Origin: Actinoplanes sp. M2I2
GTDB lineage: Bacteria; Actinomycetota; Actinomycetes; Mycobacteriales; Micromonosporaceae
Reading direction: 5' to 3'
Length of the DNA: 64,000 nucleotides
Assembly (NCBI RefSeq): GCF_023544445.1
Contig: NZ_JALPVJ010000001.1
Coordinates: 62,001 to 126,000, forward strand
Below the pieces are notes generated by a model. That model made no database searches and was not told the origin of the DNA. It saw only the letters and a program-made list of their open reading frames with translations. Positions 1-9,740 of the stretch are shown piece after piece; positions within the stretch are counted from its first letter, which is position 1, and each line of letters starts with the position of its first letter. The position numbers and the translations under genes were made by a program.

Positions 1-1412
1 GGGTCGGGCGGGGCCGCGGCCGGAAGGTCGACCCGGAGCAGCGCGCCACCGCGTGCGGAGCGAGCGACGGTGACCCGGCCTCCGTGGGCGTCGACGACCC
101 GCCGCACGATCGACAGCCCCAGACCGGATCCCGGCAACGCCCGGGCGCTGTCGGCACGGTAGAACCGGTCGAACACCCGCGGTACGTCGGCGGCGTCGAT
201 GCCCGGCCCGGCGTCGTCGACCTCGAGCACCGCCGACGCGCCCTCGGCACGAAGCCGGACCTGGACCGGCTGGTCCGCGGGGGACCACTTGCCGGCGTTG
301 TCGACGAGGTTGAGCACCGCCCGTTGGAGCGCGGCGGGACGCCCGCTCACCCACACGGAGGTCACGTCGAGCGCGACCTCGATGTCGGGTACGCGGGAAC
401 GCGCCTGAATCGCGGCGGTCGCCACCACGTCGGCGAGGTCGAGCACATCGGTGCTCTCGTCGCTGACGTCACCGCGCGCCAGGTCGGTCAGCTCGGCGGC
501 GAGGGTGCTCAACTCGGCCACCTGAGCGCCGAGATCGTTGAGCAGCCGGGTCCGGCTCTCCGCCGGCAGCGCGCTGTCCAGGGTGCCGCGCCGATCGAGC
601 CGGATCAGCAGCTCGACGTTGAGGCGCAGGCTGGTGAGAGGGGTCTTGAGCTCGTGGGCGGCGTCCTCGGCGAGCAGCCGCTGCGCCCGCCGGGAGTCGC
701 GGAGCGCGGCCAGCATGTCGTTGATCGCCTGGATCAGCCGCCGGATCTCCCCACCGCCCTCATCCGGGATGTCGGCGTCGAGATCCCGGGTGTGCGCGAC
801 CCGGACCGCGGCCGCGGTCAGCCGGTCGATCGGCGCCAGCCCGGTCCGCGCCACGGTCCGTCCGACGAGGGCGCCGCCGACCACGCAGAGCAGCCCGATC
901 AGCAGCATGCCGAACCCGAACTGGTTGATCGGGCTGTCGTCGGCGACGCGGGCCACCTGGACCGCGCCGCCGCCCGCCCGCAGCGTGTAGATGATGTGGC
1001 CGTCCTCGTCCCGGTCGCCCGACTCCATCAGGTCGGCCGGCCCGCCCTGCGCCACGCGCCCGGCGGGCCCGCTGACCGGAGGCAGCGCGGGTTGGCCGTA
1101 CGGCGTCCGGGTCGAGCCGTCGGGCAGGATGACCCGTACCAGCTGACCGGATCCGGGATATGGCGGTAGCTCCACCTGCGCCGGACCGGCCCGCTCGGCG
1201 TTCGCCGCCAGAGCGCGGGAGTCGGCGCGCAGCTGATCCTCGGTGGCGTCCTGCAGTTCCCCGTCCAGCAGCTCGCTGGCCACCTGGAAGGACACGAACA
1301 CGCTGACCGCGATGGCCGTCGCCGCGATCACCGTCAGCCTGGTCCGCAGGGACCGCCGGCGCCACCAACGGGTCAGCCGGCGCGAGGCCCGGCCGGCGGC
1401 CCTCCAGCTCAT
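1..1412 (-). CDS. Sensor histidine kinase (C-terminus cut by window edge)
   Basis: Membrane sensor kinase that autophosphorylates on His and passes phosphate to the response regulator encoded just upstream. An N-terminal Arg-rich stretch is followed by a TM helix (about residues 24-45), an extracytoplasmic sensor loop, a second TM helix ([17 protein letters not shown]), a HAMP-like linker, an H-box with phospho-acceptor His ([15 protein letters not shown]), an N-box ([10 protein letters not shown]) and G-boxes ([16 protein letters not shown]). The ATG at 1412 overlaps the regulator stop as ATGA, so the two are translationally coupled. About 470 codons are visible and the frame is still open at base 1, but the ATPase domain is complete, so only a few residues are missing. 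The signal sensed cannot be read from the sequence. Confidence 0.93.
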   Translation of the reverse strand, partial: MSWRAAGRASRRLTRWWRRRSLRTRLTVIAATAIAVSVFVSFQVASELLDGELQDATEDQLRADSRALAANAERAGPAQVELPPYPGSGQLVRVILPDGSTRTPYGQPALPPVSGPAGRVAQGGPADLMESGDRDEDGHIIYTLRAGGGAVQVARVADDSPINQFGFGMLLIGLLCVVGGALVGRTVARTGLAPIDRLTAAAVRVAHTRDLDADIPDEGGGEIRRLIQAINDMLAALRDSRRAQRLLAEDAAHELKTPLTSLRLNVELLIRLDRRGTLDSALPAESRTRLLNDLGAQVAELSTLAAELTDLARGDVSDESTDVLDLADVVATAAIQARSRVPDIEVALDVTSVWVSGRPAALQRAVLNLVDNAGKWSPADQPVQVRLRAEGASAVLEVDDAGPGIDAADVPRVFDRFYRADSARALPGSGLGLSIVRRVVDAHGGRVTVARSARGGALLRVDLPAAAPPD

Positions 1413-2101
1413 GGAGGAGTCTCCCGCAAGGTGTATCCCAGGCCCCGCAGGGTGTAGATCAATCGCGGCTCACCCTCGGCCTCCATCTTGCGGCGCAGGT
1501 AGCTCACGTACACCTGGAGGTTGTTGGCGGTGGCGCTCATGTCGAATCCCCAGATCGCCTCGAACAGCGCGTCGCGGGTCAGCACCCGGGTCGCGTTGCG
1601 CACGAGGACCTGCAGCAGGGAGAACTCGGTCCGGGTCAGGCGCAGCGGCCGCCCGCCCCGCCACGCCTCGAACCTGTCGGGATCGAGCCGGACATCGGCG
1701 TACGACAGAATTTGCGACTCCCCGTCGCCCGGCGTGCGCCGGCGCAGCAGGGCCCGCACCCGGGCCAGCAGCTCCTCGGTGGCGAACGGCTTGGGCAGGT
1801 AGTCGTCGGCGCCCGCGTCCAGCCCCGCGACCCGGTCGGAGACCTGGTCACGGGCGGTCAGCATCAGCACCGGCAGATCCCGGCCCGCGGCCCGCAACCG
1901 CCGGCAGGTCTCCAGGCCGCCGAGGCGGGGCATCATCACGTCGAGGATGAGCAGATCCAGCGCGTCACCGCCGGCCCCACCGACCCCGTCGAGCACATCG
2001 AGACCGTTGGCGACGCTGCTGGTGTCATAGCCCTCGACCTGCAGCACCCGCTCCAGCGACTCACGGATGGCCGCCTCGTCATCCGCGATCATGATCCGCA
2101 C
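1409..2101 (-). CDS. OmpR/PhoB-family response regulator
   Basis: DNA-binding response regulator paired with the downstream kinase. The receiver domain carries the acidic pair (ADDE), the phospho-acceptor Asp in [13 protein letters not shown], a Thr in LMLTARD and a Lys in LPKPF. The C-terminal winged helix is typical ([14 protein letters not shown] ... [17 protein letters not shown] ... [11 protein letters not shown]). An in-frame extension reaches 2347, but the family-like start is the GTG at 2101 (VRIMIADDE), with AAAGGGGGC about 8 nt upstream; that gives 230 residues, a normal length. It overlaps the kinase start by 4 bp. Confidence 0.95.
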   Translation of the reverse strand: MRIMIADDEAAIRESLERVLQVEGYDTSSVANGLDVLDGVGGAGGDALDLLILDVMMPRLGGLETCRRLRAAGRDLPVLMLTARDQVSDRVAGLDAGADDYLPKPFATEELLARVRALLRRRTPGDGESQILSYADVRLDPDRFEAWRGGRPLRLTRTEFSLLQVLVRNATRVLTRDALFEAIWGFDMSATANNLQVYVSYLRRKMEAEGEPRLIYTLRGLGYTLRETPP

Positions 2102-2207
2102 GCCGGCCCGCCCCCTTTCAGTCGGTATTTTGCCGCTTACTCTTCCCGAGCAACCTGAGGCCAGGATTAGAGCGGGGCCGCTTGGTTCGCGCGGAGTACG
2201 CCATCGA

Positions 2208-3050
2208 TCAGAACGAGCCGGGCGTCTCGGCCCGGGCGTCGGCAGCAGGGTCGTCGCGGAAAGCGAGCCCGGCCGCCGCCATCGCCGTTCCCAGTCGGCT
2301 GAGGGCGTACGGCCCCACTCCGTGCAGCGCCTGGACCTGATCCTCACTGAAAGCGGCCACCTGTTCGAGCCGGACCACGCCGAGCGCGTTGAGTGCCCGT
2401 GTCGCGGGTGCGCCGATGTGGGGCAGAGGGGTGCCGGGCTCCAGTTCCGGTCGATCCTGGGCCGCCCGGGGATGACCCTCGTGGTCCAGGACGGCGGCGC
2501 CGCGCGCCGAGAGCCGGTACCCGATGTCGAGTGACTCGGTCAGGCCGCGTTCCTTCAGCTTGCGCACGTTCTGTTTGAAGGACGGGGTGTCCCGCCCCAT
2601 CCGTTGGGCGAGGTCGGGTGCCCGGGTGGCCGGCAGTTCGTCGATCAGCAGGAGCGTCGCCCGGGTCCACGGCCCGGTCGGCGAGGCGCGGTCCAGCCGG
2701 TCGAGCCACGCGACGATCACGTCGATCTCCGCGGCCTCGGGCACCGTCTGCCGCAGCGTTTGCCGCGGGTCGACACCGGCGTACCGTAGCCCGACCCGAT
2801 AGACCGGCCGGTCGGGGTTCAGGCGGTCCAATCCCTGGCGGAGCGCGGCCAGCGACGCCGCGCCGGCCCGGTGGGCGTCCGCGGAAGTCAGCGACCCCAC
2901 TGCCACCGGATCGACGGACGTGACCTCGACCAGCCCGACCGCGGTACGCATCCGGGTACCGACCTTGACCAGAGGCCGTTCCCACCGCCGGAACGCCACA
3001 TCGACATCGCCGGCACGGATGGCCGCCAGTTCCGCTGGACGTATCTGCAC
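2208..3050 (-). CDS. ASCH/PUA-like protein with winged-helix and HhH C-terminus
   Basis: Uncharacterised, probably nucleic-acid binding. The N-terminal segment ([22 protein letters not shown], then a [13 protein letters not shown] strand) looks like the ASCH/PUA-like fold. A middle segment ([20 protein letters not shown] ... [15 protein letters not shown]) reads as a winged helix with a regulator-like arrangement. The C-terminal 45 residues ([19 protein letters not shown]) resemble a helix-hairpin-helix of the RNA polymerase alpha-CTD type. The frame is open to 3332, but the region above about 3080 lies opposite a VapC remnant, so the real start is probably GTG 3050 (or GTG 3074). Domain names rest on motif resemblance only; I assign no reaction. 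Confidence 0.6.
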   Translation of the reverse strand: MQIRPAELAAIRAGDVDVAFRRWERPLVKVGTRMRTAVGLVEVTSVDPVAVGSLTSADAHRAGAASLAALRQGLDRLNPDRPVYRVGLRYAGVDPRQTLRQTVPEAAEIDVIVAWLDRLDRASPTGPWTRATLLLIDELPATRAPDLAQRMGRDTPSFKQNVRKLKERGLTESLDIGYRLSARGAAVLDHEGHPRAAQDRPELEPGTPLPHIGAPATRALNALGVVRLEQVAAFSEDQVQALHGVGPYALSRLGTAMAAAGLAFRDDPAADARAETPGSF

Positions 3051-3107
3051 GCCACCCAGTCCACCACACGCCACGATCCCTGTGGCGTTCCCAGCGCGGC
3101 AGCCCAG

Positions 3108-3260
3108 CTCCCTGGTTCCCTCCGGACGCTCGACGCGATTCAGGTAGCCAGTGCTCAAGTCCTTGGTGATTCGCTGGACACGCTGGTTACCTACGACAAA
3201 CGGATGCTCGATGTCGCGCGAACAGAAGGGCTGCCGACTGAGGCTCCTGGTCTTCTCTGA
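3108..3260 (+). pseudogene. Remnant of a VapC-type PIN-domain toxin (C-terminal end)
   Basis: The plus-strand reading from about 3108 gives LRTLDAIQVASAQVLG followed by DTLVTYDKRMLDVARTEGLP and a stop at 3260. This is the usual end of a VapC PIN RNase (LRTLDAIHLASAL ... VTYDxRL ... AA...GL) and includes the late conserved Asp residues of that fold. The N-terminal two thirds, with the first catalytic Asp, are absent, and no vapB antitoxin is seen upstream. It lies opposite the 5' side of the ASCH-like gene. I read it as a dead fragment of a toxin-antitoxin module. Confidence 0.55.
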
Positions 3261-3312
3261 CTTGTCAGTCAGGATGGTCGGCAGTCCGCCTCCGTTCGTC
3301 TGCCGCGCGGCG

Positions 3313-3447
3313 TCACGCTTGGCCGCCGACACGCGGCGGCTGGTTGATGACCTCGATCAGGTTGTTCAAGTTGTTGCGCCAAGCGAGCAGCTCGTCGACC
3401 GGCGGATCGCCGAGCCTGCCTTCTCGGTCAGCGGGCTTGTCGACCAC
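3313..3447 (-). CDS. Possible small protein of 44 residues, unassigned
   Basis: A short minus-strand frame starts at GTG 3447 (VVDKPADREGRLGDPPVDEL) and contains an amphipathic stretch LLAWRNNLNNLIEVINQP before the stop at 3313. The composition is protein-like, but there is no clear ribosome-binding site and no recognised homology. It lies in the 270-bp gap between the VapC remnant and the membrane-protein gene, so it could be debris from the same decayed module. The call is weak. Confidence 0.2.
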   Translation of the reverse strand: MVDKPADREGRLGDPPVDELLAWRNNLNNLIEVINQPPRVGGQA

Positions 3448-3532
3448 GGAGTGACATTGATGTGTGACAATGTGCTCCGCTTGGTGACGCGTCGGGGGTG
3501 GTACGACCGACCCGGGGAATGCGGGGGCTTGG

Positions 3533-5371
3533 GTGAGCGCAATCGGAGGTTCGTCGGGCGGCGCTGTTGCTGCGGCCGTGCCCGGTGAGCAGGTGGCCGG
3601 CGGGAGCGATCAAGGGCCCGTGGCGGCGCCGAGCGTGTTGAGGCGGCTGTGGGCTCGCCGTGAATGGATCCTGGTGATCCTCGGCAGTCTCGCGCTCGCC
3701 GTGCTGCTCACCTGGCCGACGATGCGCGACCCCCGCCACACCGTGCCCGGCGACATCGGCGACCCGGCCATGTTCGCCTGGCAGATCGCCTGGGGCGGGC
3801 ACGCGCTGCTGCACAATCCGCTGCACCTGTGGGACTCGAACACGTTCTATCCCGACCCGTACTCCTTGGCCTTCACCGACACCGTCCTCGGCTACATGCC
3901 GCTCGGCATGATCGGGTCGGGGATGGAGGCGGCCGTCCTCCGCTACAACATTCTGTACGTCTTGCTGCACGCGCTCGCCTTCGTCGGGGCGTACGCCCTG
4001 ACCCGCCAGCTGGGCGCCCATCCGCTCGGGGCGACGGTGGCCGGCGTCGCATGGGCGTTCGCACCGTGGCGGCTCGCGCATGTCGGGCACCTGAACGTCA
4101 TCTCCACCGGTGGCATCGCGCTGAGCCTGGCCATGATCGCTCGCGGCCACGGCTGGTCGTTGCGCCGGGGCCACCGCCCGGAACGGCACAGCCCGGGGTG
4201 GGCGCTGGCCGGTTGGCTGGTCGGCGCCTGGCAGATCAGCCTCGGGCTCGCCATCGGGCTCGTCTTCGCGTACGTGATGATCTTCATCTGTCTGGTGGCC
4301 GCGGCGTGTTTCGGCTGGGTCTGGTGGCGGCGCGGCCGGCCGGCCTTCGGGCGTCGTCTGCTGGTGGCCGATCTGGTCGGCGGGGTGTGTTTCGGCGCCG
4401 CCACCTTGTACATGGGGCTTGCCTTCTCCCGGGTCGTGCAGCTCAACCCGCAGGCCGACCGTTCGCTGGCCTGGACCGAGACGTACTCGCCGGCCTGGCG
4501 GGGTCTTTTCATCGCGCCCGAGTCGTCCTGGCTGTGGGGTGCCCGGCACGCCGCGGCGCGCTCCGAACTGCCGTGGCCGCCCGAGATGGCGCTGCTGTGC
4601 GGCGTGGTCCTGCTCGTCCTGGCCACGACGGGGATGTTCTTCTCGGTCTTCCGGACCCGCCACCGGGTCCTGCTGAGCATCGGCGTTGCCGTGGCGGTGG
4701 TGCTGGCGCTCGGCGCGACTCTGCCCTGGAACGGCGACCCGGGCTACCTGACCCTCTCCAAACACCTGCCGGGCTGGTCGGCGCTGCGCACCCCAGGCCG
4801 GATGACGTTGTGGACCACTTTGCTCATGGCCATCCTGGCCGCCGGTGCGGTCAGTGCCTTCGTGACCCACGTACGGGACGTCGCGCCCTGGCCCAAGGCC
4901 GGCGCCGGGCGGCCCGAGCACCTGGCCCGCGGGAAGTTCGTCGCGCTCCGCCTCGCCCTGCTGATCCCGCTCGGGCTGGTCGTCGTCGAGGGCATCAACA
5001 AGACCCCCCACCCCGAGCTGCTGCGCTATCCGGCCGCGATGGGCGCCGCGGCGGAACCCACCCTGGTGCTGCCCAGCGGCGGCAGTCTCGAGATGTCCAT
5101 CATGCTGTGGTCCACGAACGGCTTCCCGCGCATCCCCAACGGCATCGTCACCTTCGTCCCGGCCGGCCAGGAGCGGATCCGCTCGGGCAGCATGACCTTC
5201 CCGGACGCGGCAAGCATCGCGGCGCTGCGGGCGGACGGCATCAGGTCGGTCGTCGTCCTGCCCGAGTGGCTGAGCGGCACCCCGTGGGAGGGCGTGCCCG
5301 GCCGCCCGATCGACGGCCTCGGCATCACCCGCGAGGACATCGACGGCGCCATCCTCTACCGGCTCGGGTGA
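3533..5371 (+). CDS. Large polytopic membrane protein, GT-C glycosyltransferase-like
   Basis: A 612-residue integral membrane protein. After a 35-residue Ala/Gly-rich N-terminus come about 10-11 hydrophobic helices (first WILVILGSLALAVLLTWPTM) and a soluble C-terminal region of about 100 residues. The loop after TM1 carries acidic residues (GDIGDPAMFAWQIAW, then HLWDSNTFYPDPYS), the layout of GT-C enzymes where an Asp in the first external loop binds a polyprenyl-phosphate sugar donor. That assignment comes from fold and layout, not from a decisive motif. GTG 3533 is the most plausible start. The 3' end overlaps the convergent LAL regulator by 16 bp. Substrate unknown. Confidence 0.75.
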   Translation: MSAIGGSSGGAVAAAVPGEQVAGGSDQGPVAAPSVLRRLWARREWILVILGSLALAVLLTWPTMRDPRHTVPGDIGDPAMFAWQIAWGGHALLHNPLHLWDSNTFYPDPYSLAFTDTVLGYMPLGMIGSGMEAAVLRYNILYVLLHALAFVGAYALTRQLGAHPLGATVAGVAWAFAPWRLAHVGHLNVISTGGIALSLAMIARGHGWSLRRGHRPERHSPGWALAGWLVGAWQISLGLAIGLVFAYVMIFICLVAAACFGWVWWRRGRPAFGRRLLVADLVGGVCFGAATLYMGLAFSRVVQLNPQADRSLAWTETYSPAWRGLFIAPESSWLWGARHAAARSELPWPPEMALLCGVVLLVLATTGMFFSVFRTRHRVLLSIGVAVAVVLALGATLPWNGDPGYLTLSKHLPGWSALRTPGRMTLWTTLLMAILAAGAVSAFVTHVRDVAPWPKAGAGRPEHLARGKFVALRLALLIPLGLVVVEGINKTPHPELLRYPAAMGAAAEPTLVLPSGGSLEMSIMLWSTNGFPRIPNGIVTFVPAGQERIRSGSMTFPDAASIAALRADGIRSVVVLPEWLSGTPWEGVPGRPIDGLGITREDIDGAILYRLG

Positions 5372-8028
5372 CGGGATCGGCGTCTGGCGTGATCGACGAG
5401 GTCGGCGCGGCTGCGCGTTCCGGTCTTGCGGAGCATGTTGGAGACGTGGACGCTGATGGTCTTCTCGCTGAGCACCAACGTGTGGGCGATCTCCCGGTAC
5501 GTCTTCCCGGAGGCGAGATGGGTGAGCACCTCCAGTTCCCGGGCGGTCAGACCGGGTACGGATAGGGTCGTGGCCGGCTCCCCAGTGGCACCGAGGGTGA
5601 CGTGTACGTTCGCGGCGAGCATTTCGATGTCGGCGAGGAGCGGGTTCGCCCGCAGGTCGACGGCCAGCTCATGTGCCCGGCGCAGTGCGGCCGTGGCCTG
5701 GACGCGATCGCTCCTGGGGCGCAGCCCGGACTGCGCCGCGCGCCACCGGCAATACGCCTCGTCCCAGGGAATGCCGGCGGTGAAGCACGCCTCGGCCGCC
5801 TCGTGCCATTGGTCCGCCTCGTTCTCGTCCCGCCTTGCCCGCGCCGTCTCGGCGTCGGCGATACATTGCAGGGCCGCCCGCCACCGCAACTCGAACTCGG
5901 CGGGGGCGATGTCGTCGCCCACCACCGTGGGATAACACTCCCGCAGCGCACGGAGGCGGCCGAGCTCGGCGATGTGGTCCGGGCTGCCTTCGCGGCAGAC
6001 CAGAATGCGGTCCGCGAGAGCCCGTACCGCGATGGGCAGAAGGACCTCCGAGCAGAGCGGCAGAGGCACCATGGCCAAGCCGTGCGCGGCGATGTCGAAC
6101 GCCTGCTGCGTGTCGCCGCGGGTCACGGCCAGCTCCGCCTGCACCGCGTCGAAATTGAAGGCGTGGAATTCGGCCGGCCTCATGATCAACTCAGCCGCCC
6201 GCGCCGCGTGCGCCTCCGCCTCGGCCGTGCGACCCTGGCGGCCGGCCAGCAGAGCCGCCGTGTTGCGGGCCCGGGCGTCGGCGAGGACGCTGGGCCGGGC
6301 GCCCAGGGTCACTCGCAGACGATCGAGGCAGGCCGTCCAATCGCCGGCGGTGAGCAGGGTCTCGGCCTCGAGCGAGCAGATCTCCGACACGTGACCGTGC
6401 GGCGCGCCGGAGCGCTCGGCCTCCTCGCGGCAGAGCCGGGCTTCGTCGGCCAGTGCCGTCCACGTCGACACCGTTGACGTGTTCATGATCATGTAAATGG
6501 CCTCGACGGCAAGGTCGAAGTCGCGGGCCCTCAACGCCATCGTCCAAGCTCGGCGGGCCGCCTCGGCGCCGCGTGCCAGGTCGCTGTTCTGGTGATACGC
6601 CAGCGATTGCGCGATCAGGGCGGATCCGGTGGCGTCCGGCCAACCGCCGGCGCGGGCCAGCCGTACCGCCTCGGCGGCGCGCGCGGCCCCCTCCGGGACA
6701 CCGTGCCACAACATGGCGTAGGCGGCCGCGGCCACCGCCAGCGCATGCTCCCGGCTGTGCGGATGAGCCGCGGACAACTGCTCGGCCAGCGTCGCGTCGG
6801 GAAGACCGGCAAGCTCGATGCCCAGGCCGTAGCGAAGGTTGACCCGCCGCGCCAGCAACTCGGCCGCGGTCAGGGGCTGCGTCGCATGGTCGACGACGGC
6901 CAGCAACTCGTCGAGAGCCGCCAATTCCTCGGCGTGCCGACCGGCTTGCCTCGCCGCCCGCAGAATGCGACGCAGGAGCGGCACGGTGGATTCCTTCTCG
7001 GGACGCAGCTTCAAGGCCCGGGTCAGCAGACGGACGGACTCCGCGCTGCCGCCGGACGCTTCGGCGTGATCTGCCGCGAGGAGTGCCGATTCGTAGGCCG
7101 CCGACCGCATCCCGGCGTGGAAGTAGTGATCGGCGCGGCTGATCGGATCGTCGACCCGCTCGGCCAGCTCGGCGTGCATGGCCCGCCGCTGGTCTGGGAG
7201 CAGTTGGTCGACCAGGACTTCGGCCAGCAGGGGATGGGTGAACCAGTAGAGCCCGTCGTCGGTGGCGGCCAGGATGCCGGCGTCGACCGGCTCCGGGCTC
7301 GACACCGGCGAGGGCCGCCCGGCGACGGCGATCTCGGTGGTCAGCCGGCGAGCGGCGGGCGAGAGATCGTGCCAGCTGCGGGCGAGCGCGTCACGCAGGC
7401 CCGTGGGCAGGTGTGGCGGCAGGTGCCGGGCGTCCGGGTCGAGGCCTTGGACGAGGAGCTTCGTCAGGTACGGGTTTCCGTCGCTGCGCTCCTGGACGTC
7501 GTCCACCAGCGACTCGTACGGTGGCCGGCCGAGCAGGACGGTGATCTGCTCGCGCGTCGACACCCGGTCCAGCCGGTCGAGCGTGATCTCTCGTACCCCC
7601 GGGAGCCGGCGCACGTCGGCGAGCCAGCGGCGTAACCTCTGGTCCTCCCCGGAACGGATCGTGGTGAGCACCGCCAGCCGCCGTTCGGCTCGTCCGGCGA
7701 TCACGTACATCAGCACGTCGAGCGAGCTCTGGTCCGCCCACTGGAGATCGTCGACGACCAGCAGGACCGGTCGTTCGGCCGCGAGTTGCTCCAGGTGGTC
7801 GTCGAACTCCAGCACGGTGCTGAACGCGGGCATGGCGCTGCGCAGGGGCAAGAGCGGCGCCGCGAGCGAGGCAAGGGGCAGGCAAGGCACCCAGAGCGTA
7901 CGAGCCGGAGCGCCCTCGCACGCCGCCCGGACCATCGTGGTCTTGCCGATCCCGGCCTCACCGGAGACGAGCAGTGTCCCGGACCGTCCACCGACGGCCG
8001 CCGCCACGACCTCATCAGCCGGCCCCAC
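5356..8028 (-). CDS. LAL-type LuxR regulator with N-terminal STAND ATPase
   Basis: Large ATP-dependent transcription regulator. The N-terminal NTPase has a Walker A (GEAGIGKTT) within the first 40 residues and a Walker B (LLVVDDLQWAD) near residue 90. A long helical/TPR-like middle follows, then a C-terminal LuxR HTH (LTARELEVLTHLASGKTYREI ... SEKTISVHVSNMLRKTG). At 890 residues it is normal for this class. The GTG at 8028 gives a slightly short N-terminus; the frame stays open further upstream without a convincing ATG/GTG, so a TTG/CTG start cannot be excluded. It diverges from the two-gene unit at 8174-9740, its most likely local target. Confidence 0.88.
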   Translation of the reverse strand: MGPADEVVAAAVGGRSGTLLVSGEAGIGKTTMVRAACEGAPARTLWVPCLPLASLAAPLLPLRSAMPAFSTVLEFDDHLEQLAAERPVLLVVDDLQWADQSSLDVLMYVIAGRAERRLAVLTTIRSGEDQRLRRWLADVRRLPGVREITLDRLDRVSTREQITVLLGRPPYESLVDDVQERSDGNPYLTKLLVQGLDPDARHLPPHLPTGLRDALARSWHDLSPAARRLTTEIAVAGRPSPVSSPEPVDAGILAATDDGLYWFTHPLLAEVLVDQLLPDQRRAMHAELAERVDDPISRADHYFHAGMRSAAYESALLAADHAEASGGSAESVRLLTRALKLRPEKESTVPLLRRILRAARQAGRHAEELAALDELLAVVDHATQPLTAAELLARRVNLRYGLGIELAGLPDATLAEQLSAAHPHSREHALAVAAAAYAMLWHGVPEGAARAAEAVRLARAGGWPDATGSALIAQSLAYHQNSDLARGAEAARRAWTMALRARDFDLAVEAIYMIMNTSTVSTWTALADEARLCREEAERSGAPHGHVSEICSLEAETLLTAGDWTACLDRLRVTLGARPSVLADARARNTAALLAGRQGRTAEAEAHAARAAELIMRPAEFHAFNFDAVQAELAVTRGDTQQAFDIAAHGLAMVPLPLCSEVLLPIAVRALADRILVCREGSPDHIAELGRLRALRECYPTVVGDDIAPAEFELRWRAALQCIADAETARARRDENEADQWHEAAEACFTAGIPWDEAYCRWRAAQSGLRPRSDRVQATAALRRAHELAVDLRANPLLADIEMLAANVHVTLGATGEPATTLSVPGLTARELEVLTHLASGKTYREIAHTLVLSEKTISVHVSNMLRKTGTRSRADLVDHARRRSRHPSR

Positions 8029-8173
8029 TCTTCTGAGGATGCCCGCCCCAGGTCGGTCGCGGAATACCTGAGGAGGTCGGCGTTCACATCTAAGGGTCAG
8101 TTCCCGATGTGCCGCCTATCCGGCCCGGGCGACGCTTCCTGGCATCAGCACCCGATCCAGGAGGAGCGACGAC

Positions 8174-8821
8174 ATGTCCACCGCTGCAACGATCAACATC
8201 CAGAACATCGCCACCGAGCTCAAGCAGTGGCGCTTCGGTCAGGGCCGGCCGCAGCCGGAGCTCATCTACCCGAAGTCGGTCTTCGAAAGCCGGCCGGACC
8301 GCAACCTCAGCCTGAAGAGCCTCAAGCTGCGCAAGCTCCTGCAGTACGGCGAGCAGAACTTCGGGATCAACCTGATCTACAGCCGCGACACCGAACCGGC
8401 GACCGAGCGGGCGGTCCGCCGCTGGTTCCTGGCCCGTCCGGGTGACCAGGCCCGCCCGGTGGCGTTCGGCGAGAAGGTGGCGCTCGCCAACGGGCGTGGC
8501 GACTCTTTCCTCCGGTACAGCCGCCGCGAGTTCGGGATCAACCTGGCCTGGTCGAAGGAGCCGGTCTACGAATGGAAGATCCTGGGCGGCGCGACCGGAC
8601 AGCCGGTCCGCACCGGTAAGGACGTCGCGATCTTCAATATGAACGTGGACGGCACCGGAGGACCCGACGGCGACTTCCTCATCCACCTGGACCGCAGCGT
8701 GGGGTGCGACATCGGATGGACGACCAGCCCGTCCTGGCTCGACACGCTGACCCGGCTGGCCGGTGTCGTCATCCGCGACAACAGCTGGCGGGCGGCGGTT
8801 CTCGCGGCGCTCAGCGTCTGA
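8174..8821 (+). CDS. Unassigned protein with three repeat segments, possibly beta-trefoil
   Basis: Soluble 215-residue protein with no signal peptide or TM helix and no family I can name. It contains three related segments: LQYGEQNFGINLIYS (ending at residue 70), LRYSRREFGINLAWS (to 127) and IHLDRSVGCDIGWTTS (to 185), each following a hydrophobic strand such as GEKVALANGRGDSF or GKDVAIFNMN. This pseudo-threefold pattern suggests a beta-trefoil or similar repeat fold. A strong ribosome-binding site (CCAGGAGGAGCG) precedes ATG 8174. It is the first gene of a pair with 8838 and lies 145 bp from the divergent LAL regulator. Confidence 0.7.
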   Translation: MSTAATINIQNIATELKQWRFGQGRPQPELIYPKSVFESRPDRNLSLKSLKLRKLLQYGEQNFGINLIYSRDTEPATERAVRRWFLARPGDQARPVAFGEKVALANGRGDSFLRYSRREFGINLAWSKEPVYEWKILGGATGQPVRTGKDVAIFNMNVDGTGGPDGDFLIHLDRSVGCDIGWTTSPSWLDTLTRLAGVVIRDNSWRAAVLAALSV

Positions 8822-8837
8822 CGATCGAGGACGAGTG

Positions 8838-9740
8838 ATGGCTGCATACACAAGTGTCGCGGCCGCCGGACCGGCGCGCGGACATGCGCCGGTCCCGTCG
8901 TCCGACAACGCCGCACGCGGACGGTGGGGGACGGTGGTGGGTCACCTGATCGCCGCCGTCGGCTCGGCCGCGACCGCCGCCGGAGTGGTTCTGGCCGTCG
9001 TCGATCGGCCCGCCCACATGGGTTCGTTCCGGACCGTGGTCGTGACGAGTGGCGTCTCGTACGAGGAGTACCAGCAGCGACTCGTACCTCCGCACCCGTT
9101 CGGTCACGGGCTGGCGCTCGCCGCGGCCACGCCGTCGCCGGCCGGTCCGGCGGACGCCGGCCAGCCCGCCTCCGGGGAGCCGTTCCTGAAGCAGGAGCAG
9201 CCGGCCGGGGATTCGGTGCGACTCGTGGTCCCGGACACCGAACCGGAGGCCACCTCGGAGGCGAAGGTGACCGCCGCCCGGGCCTGCGCCGGTCAGCGCC
9301 TGAACCGCTGCGGCGAGGTGGCCGAATCCCTGGCGAGGGTTCGACAAGCCGCCGCCGACGGCCGCCCGCAGTCGTCGGCGCAGTCCCGGGCGACGGTCAA
9401 GCGGATCATCAAGGGAAGCCGGACCAGGCTGACGAACAGCGGCAAGAAGCAGATGGTGGGCGCGGTCGTCGACGTCAACCTCGACATCGAGGGGCTACGG
9501 GGGAAGACGGTCGCCCTGTCGTGGTCGTTGTGGCAGGGACCCGGAACCGAGACCCGGATCTATGGTTCCTGGCTCAACGAGAACCTTGCGTACGAGCTGA
9601 CCGCGACGTCTGATCACGACACCGCGAGCGTGAGCTTCTGGATTCCGCTGCCCAAGGCCGACGGCCCGTATTTCCTCCGGTCGAAGCTCACCCGGGCGGG
9701 CGAGGCGATGGCCACGAGCGACAGCCAGCCGTTCGACTGA
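8838..9740 (+). CDS. Single-TM protein with exported C-terminal domain, unassigned
   Basis: 300-residue protein: a 30-residue cytoplasmic head, one TM helix (LIAAVGSAATAAGVVLAVV, about 36-54), a Pro/Ala-rich external linker, a Lys/Arg-rich stretch around residues 175-200, and a strand-rich C-terminal domain (GAVVDVNLDIEGLRGKTVAL ... YFLRSKLTRAGE) that looks like a beta-sandwich. Two Cys (ARACAGQRLNRCGE) could form a disulfide. ATG 8838, 16 bp after the preceding stop and behind GAGGACGAG, fits co-translation with 8174. It is convergent with the glycosyltransferase, the two stops abutting at 9740/9741. Function unknown. Confidence 0.72.
   Translation: MAAYTSVAAAGPARGHAPVPSSDNAARGRWGTVVGHLIAAVGSAATAAGVVLAVVDRPAHMGSFRTVVVTSGVSYEEYQQRLVPPHPFGHGLALAAATPSPAGPADAGQPASGEPFLKQEQPAGDSVRLVVPDTEPEATSEAKVTAARACAGQRLNRCGEVAESLARVRQAAADGRPQSSAQSRATVKRIIKGSRTRLTNSGKKQMVGAVVDVNLDIEGLRGKTVALSWSLWQGPGTETRIYGSWLNENLAYELTATSDHDTASVSFWIPLPKADGPYFLRSKLTRAGEAMATSDSQPFD

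Noticed and set aside
84..1169. Plus-strand frame over the histidine kinase
   Set aside because: Its composition is a mirror of the kinase coding frame; the minus strand has H, N and G boxes and a coupled start.
7710..8087. Alternative frame at the LAL N-terminus suggesting a frameshift
   Set aside because: It has a shadow-like composition, while the main frame already reads continuously into the Walker A motif; only the exact start is unclear.
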